Part shown: in pieces, positions 1-12,830 of the stretch
How the letters are laid out: each line of letters starts with the position of its first letter
Numbering within the stretch: the first letter of the stretch is position 1
Assembly: GCA_028673005.1 (NCBI GenBank)
Contig: CM054113.1
Coordinates: 36,708,117 to 36,772,116 of the forward strand
DNA length: 64,000 nt
DNA from: Tanypteryx hageni
Taxonomy: Eukaryota > Arthropoda > Insecta > Odonata > Petaluridae
Reading direction: 5' to 3'
Program-made: the position numbers and the translations under genes
The notes under the pieces: generated by a model
What the model saw: only the letters and a program-made list of their open reading frames with translations
What the model was told of the DNA's origin: nothing
The model's database searches: none

Positions 1-55
1 AATGTGGTCATCATAAATCATAAAGAAGCGCTTTTAAATCGGTTAATGCTTAGAT

Positions 56-290
56 CACTGATTCTCAAGTGCGGCCACCAGCAAAATTGTTTTAAATATA
101 GCAACAATTTATATGGAGACCGCGATCGATAAAGTGATGTCACATTTTTTATAATTAATATATGTTATTGTTAAATTCTTAGGTGGCTTACGTAAAATAG
201 CAAATATCACTTAGACCTTAAATTTAACAATGCGGCCATCACAGCATGGTAGGTGGCCGCAGATGCGGCCACGATGAATTTTTCTCTAAG
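56..290. mobile_element. Possible decayed hAT-type MITE remnant
   Basis: The stretch begins with CACTGATTCTCAAGTGCGGC, which resembles the outer end of hAT non-autonomous elements of the CAGTGATTCTCAA type. It repeats the word GCGGCCA or its complement several times (near 70, 232, 255 and 266). I cannot find a matching right-hand inverted terminus or an 8-bp target duplication, so the right end is a guess. It may equally be unrelated host sequence. Confidence 0.25.
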
Positions 291-299
291 AACAAATGG

Positions 300-3119
300 T
301 TTTAATAATTTGTTCGCATATAGTGCCAAAAGTTTTTTCGACGCTTTAATGATTTTACCGGTCATAGAACGAACGGAAAGTTTTCGTTAAAATCGGAAGG
401 TATATATTTCTCACATATTCACTGTTGCTAGATTGACACGATTACCTCGCCATTTGTAGTCCTAACGTAAGCCGTGCATTGCTGTTTAATACTAAGTAGT
501 ATTAGCTTATATATGTGAGTGGGCGTGCACAACTTACCAGGTGGTGGTAGTTACGTGAAAGTTTTACTTTCTCAAAATCGGAATAGCCTTTCGAGATGAT
601 GATGATTATTATTAGGTATTATTATTACAGTTGCATGCGCGAAAGCTGTATTTTTTATTATCTTGAGTGCGGTGCATCATTCGCTTTTGAAAGCCAGAAA
701 GGAGATAGATATACACGCTTTCTTACTCCCTTCAGAATCGCAGCGTAAATCGCGTCATTCCCTTTTAATTGGATCAAGGCCTCCATTCACGTTTCTTAAT
801 AGAACTCTTTCAAGGGTCAATAAACTGGCGGGGAAGTGGCTCTCACGATAGGCCGCGGAGAAATACACATTATTTCATTTTTTAAGGACGCGTTTAACCG
901 TGATTTACTTGTTCCTTTACTGCTGCATTAAGAATGCCTTGATTATTTTTTCCGCCATTAAGCTAAGTGGGGTTTTAAAATTCGGCTTAGATGTTTTATG
1001 AATAGCTCCATTTACTCCGAGGCCTTTCACTTCAGAGCGGTGAAATCTTAGAATTGAGCGATAAGGATCAAAGCCTCAGCTGCTGAATTGATCAACAAAC
1101 TGGATTAAAGGGTATTTTTAAGCAACGTTTGTGAAACTCGGCTTTTGGATGTTTATGTTTTTTATGTTGTTCCTGCGTTTATTTGTGCATTAGCACACAC
1201 TAATGAGACACGCAGCCCGCAAAACGCGCCCCAACTATCAGACTAAACAATCTTCTTGCAGCTAGAACTCAGCCTCTCCGCTTTAATAGTAAGCTTTAAA
1301 TTTTTCTCCATTCCCATCTTTAATATGCATGAATTTTACTAGAGTAAAATTTTATTAAATAACTCGCAAGGAATTTATGAACATCGAACCAATTAACTTT
1401 CCAGACGATCTGAATTTTTTTATCTAAATATTTATTAAAGAGATAATGTTTTTTTGATTAATTTTCCGCATTGACTTGGCTAGCTCACGGAGATTTAAAA
1501 GCGAAATGACGTTAAGTATGACCCACTAGCAAGCCAGCGTCTGTGTCGTTTCTTTAATCATACTTAAGTACTTCACTGTATCAACAAGATCAACCTTTAT
1601 TCCTACACGCCTTGCTTAGAGCCGTAGGAATTTTAAAAAACAGAATCCCTCCTTTTAATAATTCTCGTTTCGGGCGTTCATTTGCTTTATAAAAAATTCC
1701 GTTCGATTTAATTTTCTTTCTAAGCTCCAGGCCCAGCCAACCTTCTATGTTCGCGCTGAATTAATCACAAAGTTGATTAAAAGTCTATCTCGGCAAAGGG
1801 AAGGGTTTTCGCCCGAAGAATTCCGACCAAGGACTCACCCTTTCTTTCTCTCTCTTCATCTTAGCAAAGTGCAAGTAAAGGTCTTTTTCTCACTTTGATA
1901 ATCTGCGAGTTTTTGGAGCGATTCCAAATAGTCGCCGTACCCGACACGTTGCGTTTCCAGGGCAAACGCCCCAACTCCTGTCATCGGTGTCATCAAACTG
2001 TCCTCCTCTCATTGCCGTCTATCTTTTGAGATTATCCTGGTGTGGAATCCGTATGAGGTAGCCCTCCAAAGCTACTGAAAGGCGCTGCGATGAGCCTTTT
2101 TTTCGTTTAGTGGCAATATTTCACGTCGCCACTTTTACGATGCATTATGTAGGGGAGTCCATGAAGTAACCGTGTCGTGTATCACGAATGCGTTTTTGTT
2201 GGGTGTGTTATTTACAATATATGTACTCGAATTCGCTCTTCATAGGCAGAAGGAAAACGAGTTAATTTTTCCAAAAATGCCAAACGGTGATCGAGAAACA
2301 AAACAATCTCAAATGCGGCGAAATTATCGTATAACTAAAATATAAATATTCAAGACTCATGATCCATCGCTAGCCTTTGCTTTTTTGTGTTCGTCCATCG
2401 CATAATGATATCGTTATATTTCTTCGTAAATGGAGAGTGATTGCTGTCGGTGTCTTACGAAAAATCTAGGGTAAACTTCTTTCTTCCTAATACGGTGGAT
2501 AAAAGTTTCAATCAGTGGGTCGTCTTAGAAGGTGCGAGTGCTTTGTAAGGCAGAATTCGTCCGCATCTGAAGTTGCTTTGAATTTATGCAATGTGGCACG
2601 CTTTAAAAAGTGTTGTCAAAACAAATTTAGCATTAAAAATTGAGCAGCACTTATTTTATATTTTATAATAATATTTTACGTGAAACTCGCCAAATTTTCG
2701 GTGTCAAATTTCTTGGATTACTTTCTCGTTATTATTTCAAGAGCCGAACCAAATTATGTTCACGGGGTCGATTATTTTATAATCTCCATACCTCTTTTAA
2801 AACCCAACGTTTTCTTTTGAAGGAATTATACGGAATTATCTGTGAAATTTCCTATGTGGAAATTTGTAGATTATGTACTAAATATCGTATGTGTACGCCG
2901 CGGAGAAATTCCAATCGTCACATTGAGTAAAAACTTCCTCGACTGATTGTTAAAGATGCTGGTGATGCGCAAACAAATTGTCAATCGAACATTTTTACTT
3001 ACTTATATAGCCTTTTAGCGCAAAATTTATAATTATTCTAAATATTTATTTAAAAAAAGTAGTTTTCACCGGTTTAGCCTTATTCATATAGCGTTCAATT
3101 TTCTCTCGTTCCATTAAAG
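300..3119. other. Spacer with no recognisable gene
   Basis: Moderately AT-rich DNA. A short GAT/ATT trinucleotide run lies at 595-627. No ORF here resembles a known protein, and the longest frames (62-96 residues) have no domain signature. I see no RNA gene or transposon ends. Confidence 0.5.
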
Positions 3120-3455
3120 CAGCGGTGCCCAAACTACGGCCCGCGGGCCAAATGGGGCCCGCGAAGGGTTTTTGTTCGGCCCGCGAAGCTAAGGCGAAAA
3201 ATGAATTCGAAAAATTTAACACAAATTCATACATTTTTTGAAAATTTTCATAATAAAACTTTAAATATTGACATGTTAGCCATGAAAACCTTATTTAGAC
3301 ATGATTTTCACTTAATGGCATCCCAGAATATATAGAAAATTTCCGATTTAAACTCCAATCCGGCCCGCCGAAGAATTGACAACTTCCAATGCTGCCCGCC
3401 AAGGGATTCGCAACCATTGATGTTGCCCGCCATTAGAAAAGTTTGGGCACCGCTG
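3120..3455. mobile_element. hAT-type MITE with perfect target duplication
   Basis: A 336-bp non-autonomous DNA transposon. Both ends carry the perfect inverted terminus CAGCGGTGCCCAAACT (3120-3135 and 3440-3455). It is flanked on both sides by the 8-bp direct repeat CATTAAAG (3112-3119 and 3456-3463). An 8-bp target duplication and CAG...CTG ends are hallmarks of the hAT superfamily. Internal GGCCCGC/GCCCGCC words recur in both halves. There is no coding capacity, so movement would have needed a transposase in trans. The intact duplication suggests a fairly recent insertion, with internal drift. Confidence 0.9.
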
Positions 3456-3463
3456 CATTAAAG

Positions 3464-4539
3464 GGTTGGTTTAATTGATTATACGCCTTTTTTGGACCTT
3501 ATCCTGGGAGATAATTTTATCTACTCATTTGATAACTGTGACGTGTACTCGCAACATTTTTGCGCAATGACGCCTCTAAAACGTGGAAAATGTGCGATTT
3601 TAAGCAAAAGTGTGACTCAGGAAAGCACTTGCACCGACTTGTTACCTGGTGTGTCGTAAACTTGGCGCGGGAGTTAATGCGTGGTCACTCCCCTCGCGAT
3701 TCGTCCTTCCGAGGGCGCATGGGATAGGAGGGAAAAAGAAAGCCTTTGTGCGCTTGGCGCCGAATCAATTAACAACTTCTATCCCTGTTTTGGCATTTCT
3801 AGCGCGATTTACTTCATACCCGCGTGTGTCAGTGGAGTCATTCTTTCTGTATACCTGTGGATATTTCGGGAATTAGAATTAGGAGTTAGGCCACTGGGAG
3901 CACGACGCTGAGATTCATAGGTGATAATGTTCACTGGGCGTACTTTTGAGAAATTATAGTTTTTATTCGTTTTAATTAATTCAAAAACAAATCGCCAACA
4001 TTCTATTTGGTGACATAGGTTTCTGCACGATTCACCAATGGATTTTGATCGTATTCGTTGAATTTGGATAAAAATCGTACCGAGGAAAAATAAATTACGC
4101 GATTTAAACTAAGCGTGCCAATCTATATCGGTTATTGAATGCGATTTTATAAAATCGGCGAAAAAACGCGCGATATATATTATGTTAATTTTGCAGATAA
4201 TATGTCGATTTCTATAGTTTCTTTTTAATTTTCCTTTTTAATCTAGATAATGGATAAAGAAATTTAACTTCCTTGCATGATTTTATAATATACCATCCGA
4301 GTTTCTGTAAATTTTAACTGCAGTATGAACTCCACGATTTAAAGAGCACATTTGAGGCTTATTTTTTCTGAAGAATTCCAATTTTTTACAAAATTTATCA
4401 CAATTTTTTGGGATACAGTTTATTTATCTGTCGATGATATGATTCGATATCGATATAGGAATCCTTATCGAACAACACCTCTCGATTAAAAAAAAGGAAA
4501 CCTTCAATTTTATCCGATCCAAATCCATGTCGAAACGGC
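3464..4539. other. AT-rich spacer, nothing recognised
   Basis: The overlapping 75-76 residue frames at 3649-3911 have no recognisable motif. No repeat ends, RNA genes or strong regulatory motifs were seen. Confidence 0.5.
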
Positions 4540-5110
4540 TCTCCTTCACGTCGATCATCTGAGTTGCGGCTTGACCTGTTTTTCATCCCGGATCAGAACT
4601 TCGCCTCGGAATACCCGCACCTTACGAAAGAGGGTCGACCCTGAATGTAATCCCGCGATATATTCCTCTCCGAGAACCCGGAAAATATCGTGGATTTTCC
4701 CCTCGCCTCTTCCTCTCCCTGCTTCAACTCTCTCACTCTCTCCTGCCTCTTCCAAAACCCCTCTCGAAGGGGCTATCGAGAGTACGGAAGGCGGTTGATC
4801 GTATCTATGGGGCAACGCGGCCCCGCCCACGCAGTTTTTCTGCCCAGGCTCGCCACCAAAGGCAGAGCGATGGCGGCCGGGAATCTCAGAAAAAAGCGGC
4901 GGAATATAAAAAAAGGAGAAAAGTCCCGTCGATCTCAGGTAGTCGGCGGAATCCGGAGGAAAAATCTCGCATTTCCTTACGGCGAAGGGGGGGCAATTTT
5001 GCCGTCTTCGTCCGGATTTCCCACGAGGTTCCTCTCGAGAAATGAAGACGTCTCCGCGGGTAACCTTGCCATTCTCTCTCCTTTCTCTCCATTCGGAATC
5101 GGATAGGCGA
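4540..5110. promoter_or_regulatory. GC/CpG-rich patch with open frames on both strands
   Basis: Base composition shifts sharply to GC-rich with many CpG dinucleotides, and long frames stay open on both strands (138 residues on plus at 4690-5106, about 90 on minus). Simultaneous opening on opposite strands with no recognisable domain is expected of GC-rich DNA rather than of a gene. A TATA-like TATAAAAAAAGG lies at 4905-4916 on plus. It could be a promoter/5'-exon region or an unmethylated island. No transcript evidence can be read from sequence. Confidence 0.3.
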
Positions 5111-5861
5111 GGAAAAAGAGGAAGGAATCTTTCCCTTTCGGAGGGAAAGAAATGGAAGAATTATCTTCTCTTTCTTCGAAGAAGAAGCGAGGAAAAGGGT
5201 TTCTTTTTCTACGCGAAGGGTACCTTATTGTGCCGTCGATGGATGCGATCACGCCCTCAAGGACGATGGAGATGGGGGAAAAGGGGACGCGCGTGTATGT
5301 GTGCTTCGGAATGAGGGGAATTATGGGAGGGATGGGAATGATTGGCGCGATAGACGGAAAGGAAGCCTCACTCTAGGAAAGCGCTAGGATAGGAGAGGCG
5401 TGGTGTGTGCGTGCGCGCGCAATAGGCTCGGATTCGGGAGGGATATGAGCTAGTTTACATCTTCATGTGTCCCCATGGTAGGATGGTCAGAGGTCCTAGT
5501 TTTCGTGGAATTGCCACGGTTTTCAGTATTATGTCCCGGTGCTCCGAAAGAGCCTTTCTGTCCAGCGCATTTTCTTATTTTTTAACATTCGTACTATTTT
5601 ATTTTACTCAGTTTTATAACAGTAATTAATGAATTTCGTGTTTCATTCTGTAAAAACATTGTATGCATATTGCTTGAATTTACCAAGTTATCTTCTACCT
5701 TTCCAACAAAATCATAACCAAGCTGCGAAAAAATTGTTTATGTAGCATGCCAACGACATAATACCAAAATGCACGTATTGAACTTGCTATGGGTAATTTT
5801 AATTTGTTTAAAACACGTCTTGTCAGGGTATTCCTTTCTTAGATAGAGTCTATCCTCTGTT

Positions 5862-6450
5862 AGGTCTACATACATCTACATCTACATTATACCCTGCAAG
5901 TCACCTTTTTGGTGGATGGCAGGGGGTGCAGTGCACCAAGGGTTCATAGTTTTCCTACTTTATCTTTTCCTATAATGGTCTCTTATCGTCCTAGGGAAAA
6001 ACGATCCTCTATATCGCTCCGTTCTACAGTCGATCTCGCGAATCTTATCCTCACTGTCCTGCCTTCCGAGATACGTCGAGCTTCTGATAAGTCCTACTGC
6101 CTCATTCGCTAGTCCCTCCGACATAAATTTTACCAGTAGTTTAAATCTAGCCTGCAGCCTACGTTCCTCTAACGATGTCCATTTCATATTTTCTATTAAT
6201 GATGTTACGCTTTGTTTACTATCGTAATTCCTCTTTACATATCTAGCTGCCCTGCGCTGAACCTTTTCTATCTCGTTAGTAAGTCCCTTTTCGTAGGGAT
6301 CCCACACAGCTGAAGCATATTCGACCTGCAGTTGAACCAAGGATAAATAACATAATTCTTTCACTTTTTCGGAGCTATTTCGAACTATTCTCCCTATAAA
6401 GGCCAGCTTTATGTTAGCGGCACCTTTACCTTTAGCTCTCCTCGCCAAAG
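5862..6450 (-). mobile_element. CR1/Jockey-like LINE, 5'-truncated 3' end (copy 1)
   Basis: Reading the minus strand, the frame at 6448-5960 (162 residues) matches the region after the reverse transcriptase core of CR1/L2/Jockey-type LINEs. Recognisable blocks are LAFIGRIVRN, CYLSLVQLQVEYASAVWDPY, EKVQRRAARYVKRNYDSKQS, the LEERRLQARF block and a C-terminal FFPRTIRDHY. A stop follows, then a short 3' UTR containing a GGTGGATGGCAGGGGGTGCA-like hairpin block (+ strand 5911-5933) and a tail of GTAGAT repeats (5862-5888). The palm domain (FADD/YADD box) is absent, so this is a dead 5' truncation, the usual product of target-primed reverse transcription. The frame is still open along its whole length, so it is not very old. 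Two relatives lie at 36.99 kb and 51.66 kb. Confidence 0.85.
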
Positions 6451-8160
6451 TGGACCGAATGTAGAATTGCGTAATTGTAATTCATGATCGTGATCAGTAA
6501 CCGCTACGATTTCACTGGAATGATTTGTTGCTTTGGCAACTGAAATCTAGCGCGCCGTCGAAATTGCGTTCAGTTTTACAGGTAAACTTGGAAAACGGAC
6601 AAAATTGTTGAAAATACCGCAACCGAGAAATTGCTTAATATGAAATTCATGTCACTCCTACAACGATAAAATATAGTCGACGATCGTCGGTCTATAGTAA
6701 GGTTTACAGTTCTAATGAAACCACACGGATTTATGTCCTGATTTCGTTGTAGTTACTGAAAACGTACTTTTCATGTTCCTCCGTGGAGATGATGTTATTT
6801 TTCTGACAAAAATTTGTAACGACTGAATGTTTTGGAAGCGAAATGAGTATCGTCCGGTCCTCTATAATGGAATCGAACCAATTTACTGAAATTAATTGAG
6901 GTATGCTGCTTTAATCGAGAGGATAAATTATAAAACCTCTGAATTTGACCATAAAAGTTAACAAGTGATAAAGCGCATAGATCGTAAACCTATGGCCATA
7001 TTTCACGGAGAAAAGGTGAACGGATGGAACAAATTGAATCGGTTTATGTGGGTCTAATGAGATCACAAAAAATGTCTACAAATTTCCGAACGGGCTGATC
7101 TGGAAAAGTATTAAGTTACGGTTTCACATCAAGAGGATTCGCCAAAAAGTGTATCTAAGAGCAGGTCATAGTGTTGGTCCAATGGTAGGTCCGACGGGGA
7201 AAACGTAATTGTCCTCATTTGTGCCCTTAAATGTTCCAAACTAACGTTGCTGAAACGACGCGGTTTGAAAATGCATCGCTGTAAACGTGCGCGTTTGTCG
7301 AGTCACAGTTAATTTCGGAACCCAGTTTTGGCGGAGAAAGAGGCTATATATTTTGCATGCGCTTTTAACCAACCAGAGCTGAGCACGAACTTTCCGGACC
7401 GTGCGACACGTGTATTCGCCCAACTATCGCGTCCACCTGGGTCCAACCACTTACGAAGGCACTCTTAGAAGCGACTACGAGCCACTTTTGCCGAAATTGA
7501 TTTTTTTGTTTTCTTCAACTTCCTGAACGTGTGTATGCGTGCGTGTCCTTTTGCGTGTGTGCGAACGTGTGTTAAGAACCATGTGTTCCGAAAAAAGTCG
7601 CCGCTTCACGGCACAGTGGAAAGAGATTAAAGATGTCGTCATCTGAACGCTAATTAACTTCCGCAATAAAATGATGATAATAATTCAACGTTCTTAATTT
7701 TAAACTCATAAATATAGCACACTCTACGCTCATACCTTTACAAACCACGCGATTTGTGGATTAAAATTCGCTTTACTTTTATATACCAATGAAGGAAGTA
7801 ACAGAAATTCGAATATTGCTATTTTAATTCTTTAATTTCGCTCGAGTTTTATAGTCTTCCGTTGAGCAAAATAGATGTTGCCAGATTGCGATCATTATGC
7901 TGGCGTTTTCCGTCTTAAAATTCAGTCATTTTGAATGTATTTTTCATTTCCGCTGACATTTTCTTTTGTCGGGTGTATATTCCAAATGTCCAGTTTTATT
8001 GGTAACGGTCAATACCGAAATCGAGATCCGCCTCAGGTATCTGGATAATTCGAATCATCTCCTGCCTATAGTGGATAATCGGGAGTTTCCTACACTTCCA
8101 AACGTGAATAGAAAATGAATTCCCATCTTCTTCCGCTCAATTGTTTCGAACTCAAGGCTC
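6451..8160. other. Spacer, nothing recognised
   Basis: No coding, RNA or transposon signature found. A short TG/CG-rich run (GTGTGTATGCGTGCGTGTCC and following) sits near 7528-7572. Confidence 0.45.
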
Positions 8161-8207
8161 CATTCCCTATGCTCTTGCTTCTCCCTCGCCGACTCCCCGA
8201 CGCGACT

Positions 8208-8238
8208 GTTGCTATTAGCAACGCCAGGCGTTGCTAAT
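8208..8238. promoter_or_regulatory. RFX X-box-like palindrome
   Basis: GTTGCTATTAGCAAC (8208-8222) fits the palindromic X-box layout bound by RFX factors (GTTGCY, 0-3 bases, RGCAAC). It overlaps a longer perfect inverted repeat: ATTAGCAACGCC (8214-8225), one base, then GGCGTTGCTAAT (8227-8238). It sits next to a CpG-rich, GA-rich stretch (8150-8500) that could be a promoter. RFX sites often mark ciliary gene promoters, but no gene is identifiable here, so this remains a motif match. Confidence 0.35.
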
Positions 8239-8407
8239 GACGCAAACTAGTTTATTGCCACGCGGCGACGAAGGAAATTCCTCATGCCTCCGTGGTTTCG
8301 CGACCGCTCCCCAGACGCGCGGTGTTTTTTTCCCCTGCAAGCGCTATCTCAGCGGGCGGCGTTCTTCCATTGTCTCCGATCATTCTCCGTGGAAGAGAGC
8401 GCACTGC

Positions 8408-8530
8408 ATGAGCGCTGGGAGGGAGATAGAGAGAGAGACAGAAAGAAAAAGAGAAAGCTAGGGAAAATGACAAGGAAGAAATAAAACGCAATCGAGAAAT
8501 TAAATGAGTGAGAGCGAGACGAAGAGATAG
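8408..8530. repeat. Purine-rich (GA) low-complexity tract
   Basis: A run of GAGAGA/GAAAGA words on plus. Frames on both strands here are compositional (poly Ser/Leu/Phe on minus, Lys/Arg/Glu on plus) and are not treated as genes. Confidence 0.6.
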
Positions 8531-8762
8531 ATAAATAGATATATGCCCTTATTTGAGCAAGGTTGCTAGTCCCCTCTATCACCTAAACTAAATTGTCATT
8601 TACAGCAGAATAAAAGATTGTATATTGTAATAAAATATAATACAATTACGGTAAAGAGAAAAAACTCCATAAGTACCTACTAATAAAAAGAATAGAGCAG
8701 ATAATATCAAAGATAAATAAAGTGATAATAAACTCCTAATAACAATTTAAATAGTTTAGTTA

Positions 8763-9059
8763 CAGGGGTCGGCAACCTTTAACATCATATGAGCTACTTG
8801 AAAAAAATTGAGATCTCAAGATCGACCACGTTTTCCGATGACGTTTTTTTTACAATATAATTATTATTACAATATTTTCATGTGATACATTACAAAGTGA
8901 TGAGCTAAAATCGTATGTTATTGTTTTTGTCGTCGTGAACATTCGAAACTTTTTGTGAGGTTCACAATGATTGACGTATTTTTTTAATTTCTCGATTTTT
9001 GTCAAGTACTGCGCGATCGACCACGATATGCTTCGAGATCGACCTGTTGCCGACCCCTG
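8763..9059. mobile_element. hAT-type MITE
   Basis: A 297-bp element bounded by the perfect 14-bp inverted terminus CAGGGGTCGGCAAC (8763-8776) and GTTGCCGACCCCTG (9046-9059), a common hAT end. Subterminal GATCGACCACG words recur inverted near both ends. The flanks read GTTTAGTTA on the left and GTTTAGTA on the right, an 8-bp target duplication that differs by one inserted T. No coding capacity. Confidence 0.85.
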
Positions 9060-11909
9060 GTTTAGTAGATGCAATAAAAAAGGCATCTCGTTTATTTACG
9101 TGGAAAAAAAAACAAATATGACAATGATGCATTATTTTCGGTAAAATCCCATTTGCGGGAAAACACCCACAGGAAGGAGAGCGTGAAAAACGCGCGAAAC
9201 TTGCTTTAGATTACTAAGACCGCAATATTAAAACGCACGTTAGGACATTCTATAAGAAAAAAAGACATAAAAGGTAAGGGAGATCGAAAAATAGGAGAGA
9301 ACGAGGAAGAGCGAGAAAGAGGGCTGGGGAGAAGTAGTGGGTAAGATAGGATGAGAGGAGAGATATGAAGGGGAGCAGAAAAGGCGATAGGGATGGTGGG
9401 ATCGAGAGGGGGATGAAATCGAAGGAGAGGGTAAGAAGGTAAATAGAGAGGGTGAGAGAGAGGAGGGAGGGCGCGGCGTCAAGTTAGAATGGGATAGATA
9501 TCAAGGCAGATAAGGATGGAGTTCCCAGTCGGCTGAACACAAAGCAGACTGCCCGCCTATGCGAACCGTAGAAAACGATTTTTTTATTCCCTCATAGATA
9601 TTTTTCTAAGCGCCGTCGGGAAAGAATGAACTATAAAAAAATGAAAGAACCCCGTCGAGAGAGAGAGCGACCGTTTTTGCATCAAAATATTTTTTTTTCC
9701 GCTCCAAATCGTAGTAGTAATGTATTTTTTTTTCTCGCCTGCATTCATATCGAGGGCACTCTCTCCGTTTTTTTTTCTTTTCGTGATCATCGTATCGTAA
9801 CGTTGGGCAGAAATGTTTATTTTTCATCTTCTCCCTTTTCCACGTACGCTTTTTAGCACTCACTTACGAATGGGTCTGACGAGAGCTAAGTGCCTCTTTA
9901 TGCATACGAGCCGTTCTCGGCATCCATTACCTAGGCGATCCGAGTGGCCTATTAAATCGAAATCCATGCGCGATGTTTGGAGTGAATGATGACACCCGCA
10001 TGTGTTCGAAATACATAACGCTAGCGTCGCTTTTGAACGGTAGGATAAGCCGAATAACACCGTAGGTTAATACAAAATAAGCGATTGTCGTGTTTTACTG
10101 TTGAAAATCTGATGGATATGATAAGTGCAGTACAAACTATATGAAAATGTGAGATTTAAATAGCAAATTTTCGCGTCATCTTATGAATAGAAACTTTATA
10201 ATGGTGTGTGGAATAGTAAATGTCAATATTTGTGCTTGATTGTATAGGCACGCGTTTTTATAGGAGATTGCTCTTGATTTTTTCGATATTTCATTTGAAA
10301 ATTTGCACTAATTATATTTACGTCATCAAATCAAATGAAAATATTTTTCTCTAAATGTCATCTTTATTAAAAGCTTTGAAATAGGTATTGTTAATCTCGA
10401 GAAAATTCTGCTCAGGCTGATAACCACGACAAAATGTTCCTTCTTCTCCCAGGTCGCATACAAAAAAAGTTTGAATTCATTTTATTAACGGTACCTATAA
10501 AGAAAATAACATTCACTTATCATAAAAGCTCATTATTTTTCCTGCTAAAAATTGAGATTCGATTCGATAAATAAAAACTGGACTTAAACACAGCACAACC
10601 TACCTTATTCTACAGTGGTTGCTAATGTTTATGGTTATTGAGGCACTTAAACAGTTACTGTTTGCTCAAACTACCCATGAACAAGCCGCGGACTTCATTG
10701 GAATCGTCTCCTCTATGCCAACGCTATGCTATAGTTCACGAGCTGTTTCATGCTGGGCTTCGAATATCGGACGAGGGTAACACATCCCCCGACGGAATAG
10801 CCACAATCATCCTAAAATAAATCGATTCTCACACCCTATAAATTTTGGTCTTGTCCTTTCTATTCTAATTTTCGAGCTTAGTAATAGGTTACCGGCGTGG
10901 GATAAAGTGTCGATATTAAAGGATACGGATGTTCCTTTTTGGGGTATATATATTTCGCATCGTCTGTCTCTCCAGCCTCCTGTAAATGTACGGTTCACTG
11001 GTCGATCTACTGGAGCTTGGAATATAAAAGTCAGCGTGATATAATACATCGAATGGAAAATTCAATATCGATACTACGCTTTTTTCAGATAAATCGAAAA
11101 AATACATGGCGCTGAATACAAGTTATGGCGGGCATAACTTTACCCTCCACAAATCCCTACTGTATTTCACAATTTGATTTATTGACACTTTTACTTCAAA
11201 AAGTTTGTTTCATTTTTATTAATGAGATTTTGCCCTCTGCTGTAAAATTCTGGATCGATTTACATTTTAGTTTGTCTAAAGAATCAAGGAAAAAGGACCA
11301 CATTTAAAGGAAGGATTATTTTTTAAAGAAACCTCGTTTTATTGTCGTAATCAAATCCTGTGTCGTGTCAAAAGGAAGAAGCTCTCGATGCATGAAATTA
11401 CGTGAATGAGTAATTTAGGAGAGATTACGTCAATGGCTGATGCGCAAATTGGAGTTGCAAGAAATTGGCACATGGCCTCAGAAAGGGGTTTGTTTTGCGC
11501 GAAGCAGAGTGGGAGAGAGTCGGATAGAGGCGAGGGAAATAATACGGCGGGGATGAAAGGGAAATGAGAATCGGAGAAAGGAAAGAATGAGCGAGGGGAA
11601 AAATGGGAAAAAAACGAGTTATGAAATTATTCGAGTCAAAGAGAACAAGAGAATAATGAATGCGGTGCGATTATAAATGGCGAAGATAAGAAAAATGAAT
11701 CTTAAAGGGGAAGGACATTGACGTAGAGGAAACGTATCGGAGGTTAGATGAAAGATATTGGAATCGATTTGAAAGGAAAGAGATGTGAACGCGATAAACA
11801 AATTAAGCGTAGATTGAGAGGATTGTGAATTTGATAGGAAAGGGTATAATTCACGCTTATGGCGCATTATTTCAAGCTCCATGCAAAGTTTCTCCGGCGG
11901 TAAAAGATT
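9060..11909. other. Spacer with a purine-rich block
   Basis: A purine-biased tract runs at about 9250-9480 on plus. A shorter purine-rich part lies at about 11500-11760. Elsewhere the DNA is AT-rich. The short frames here show no domain I recognise. Confidence 0.45.
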
Positions 11910-12464
11910 TTAAATCCAACCGCGGGCGTTACGTTCCTGACTTAGCCCGCGGTTGGCGTGGGCCATGGTTTATGGGAAATTAGGAGTTAAGAAGAGTGAT
12001 TCCTGGGAGACATACCTAAATTCCTATAATGTACATTTCAAGGTTATAAATAAGTATGATATACTTTAAAAAACATTTATTATATAAAATTACGAAAGAA
12101 AATACGTTCAAAATGCAGAGAAATACTGTACACTAATAACGTAATAGCATATAACGCCGCGCGCCTAACCTTACTCTTCAGATTCCTCAAAATTCCTCGA
12201 TCCTCCTCCCGACTAATTTGTGATCTTCTCGGAAACTAAAAATCCTCTTTAGTACATATGCTTCTTCTGGTAAAGACTAGTTAGTAAGTAACTTCTTCGA
12301 TAACATAAATTTTAATATTAGTAAAATCAACCAACTAGACACGGTCGGGCAGATAACCGCGGATACTCAAGATTGGAGTGCTGTAGGCAAAACCATGTAC
12401 AGTTTATCAACTGAGGATACTCAAAACCGCGGTTGACAAGGCCACGGTTGTTGAGGGACTACTG
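11910..12464. mobile_element. Tigger/pogo-like non-autonomous remnant
   Basis: The right end, read on minus, is TA then CAGTAGTCCCTCAACAACCG (the CAG at 12464-12462), a terminus typical of the Tc1/mariner-Tigger group with a TA target. Inside, ACCGCGG-type words recur: CCGCGGGCGTTACGTTCCTG near 11920, CCCGCGGTTGG near 11946, CCGCGGATACTCA near 12357 and CCGCGGTTGAC near 12427. The matching left terminus is missing, so the left boundary is approximate and the copy appears truncated. No transposase reading frame. Confidence 0.5.
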
Positions 12465-12466
12465 TA

Positions 12467-12830
12467 GTATATTCTGCTGCATTATATAGGTGCGAGACAT
12501 GGGCAATGAGAAAATATGTGATCAGGTTAGAGACATTTGAGATGTGGACTAGAGAAAATTAGTTGGACAGAGAGAAAAATAAATGATGAAGTTTTGAATG
12601 GAGTAGTAAAAGAGAAGCGTAATTGGAATAATAAGGGAAAGACAGAAGAGACGGGTCGGTCAAATTTTGAAAGGAAACTTTCTACTAAAAGAAGTCAAGG
12701 AAGAATGTTAGGCAAAGAGGTTGGATGAGTAAAGGTTTATTAGATGCACTAAAAGAAGGAAGAAGAGAAAGACCTTGGATAGTCCAGATTGAGTTGAGTG
12801 TGCCTAAAATCTACCAAAAAATAAAATTAA
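12467..12830 (+). pseudogene. Decayed RTE-type LINE C-terminal fragment
   Basis: Translated with several frame changes, this stretch follows the C-terminal region of the RTE element at 43.7-46.7 kb. A CETWAMRK-like block (12488-12512) matches the LYGAETWTLRK region. RLETFEMWT follows (12523-12549), then a WTERK/NDEVL block (12560-12600) matching WTDRMKNDEVL, and a GLLDALKEGRRERP-like block (12733-12774) matching the VLEGKVDGKRERG region. Stops and shifts show an old, dead copy. It directly abuts the Tigger-like remnant on its left, which may have inserted into or next to it. Boundaries are approximate. Confidence 0.6.

Noticed and set aside
4690..5106. 138-residue plus frame in CpG-rich DNA
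   Set aside because: Antisense frames are equally open; no domain or splice-supported partner exon could be seen.
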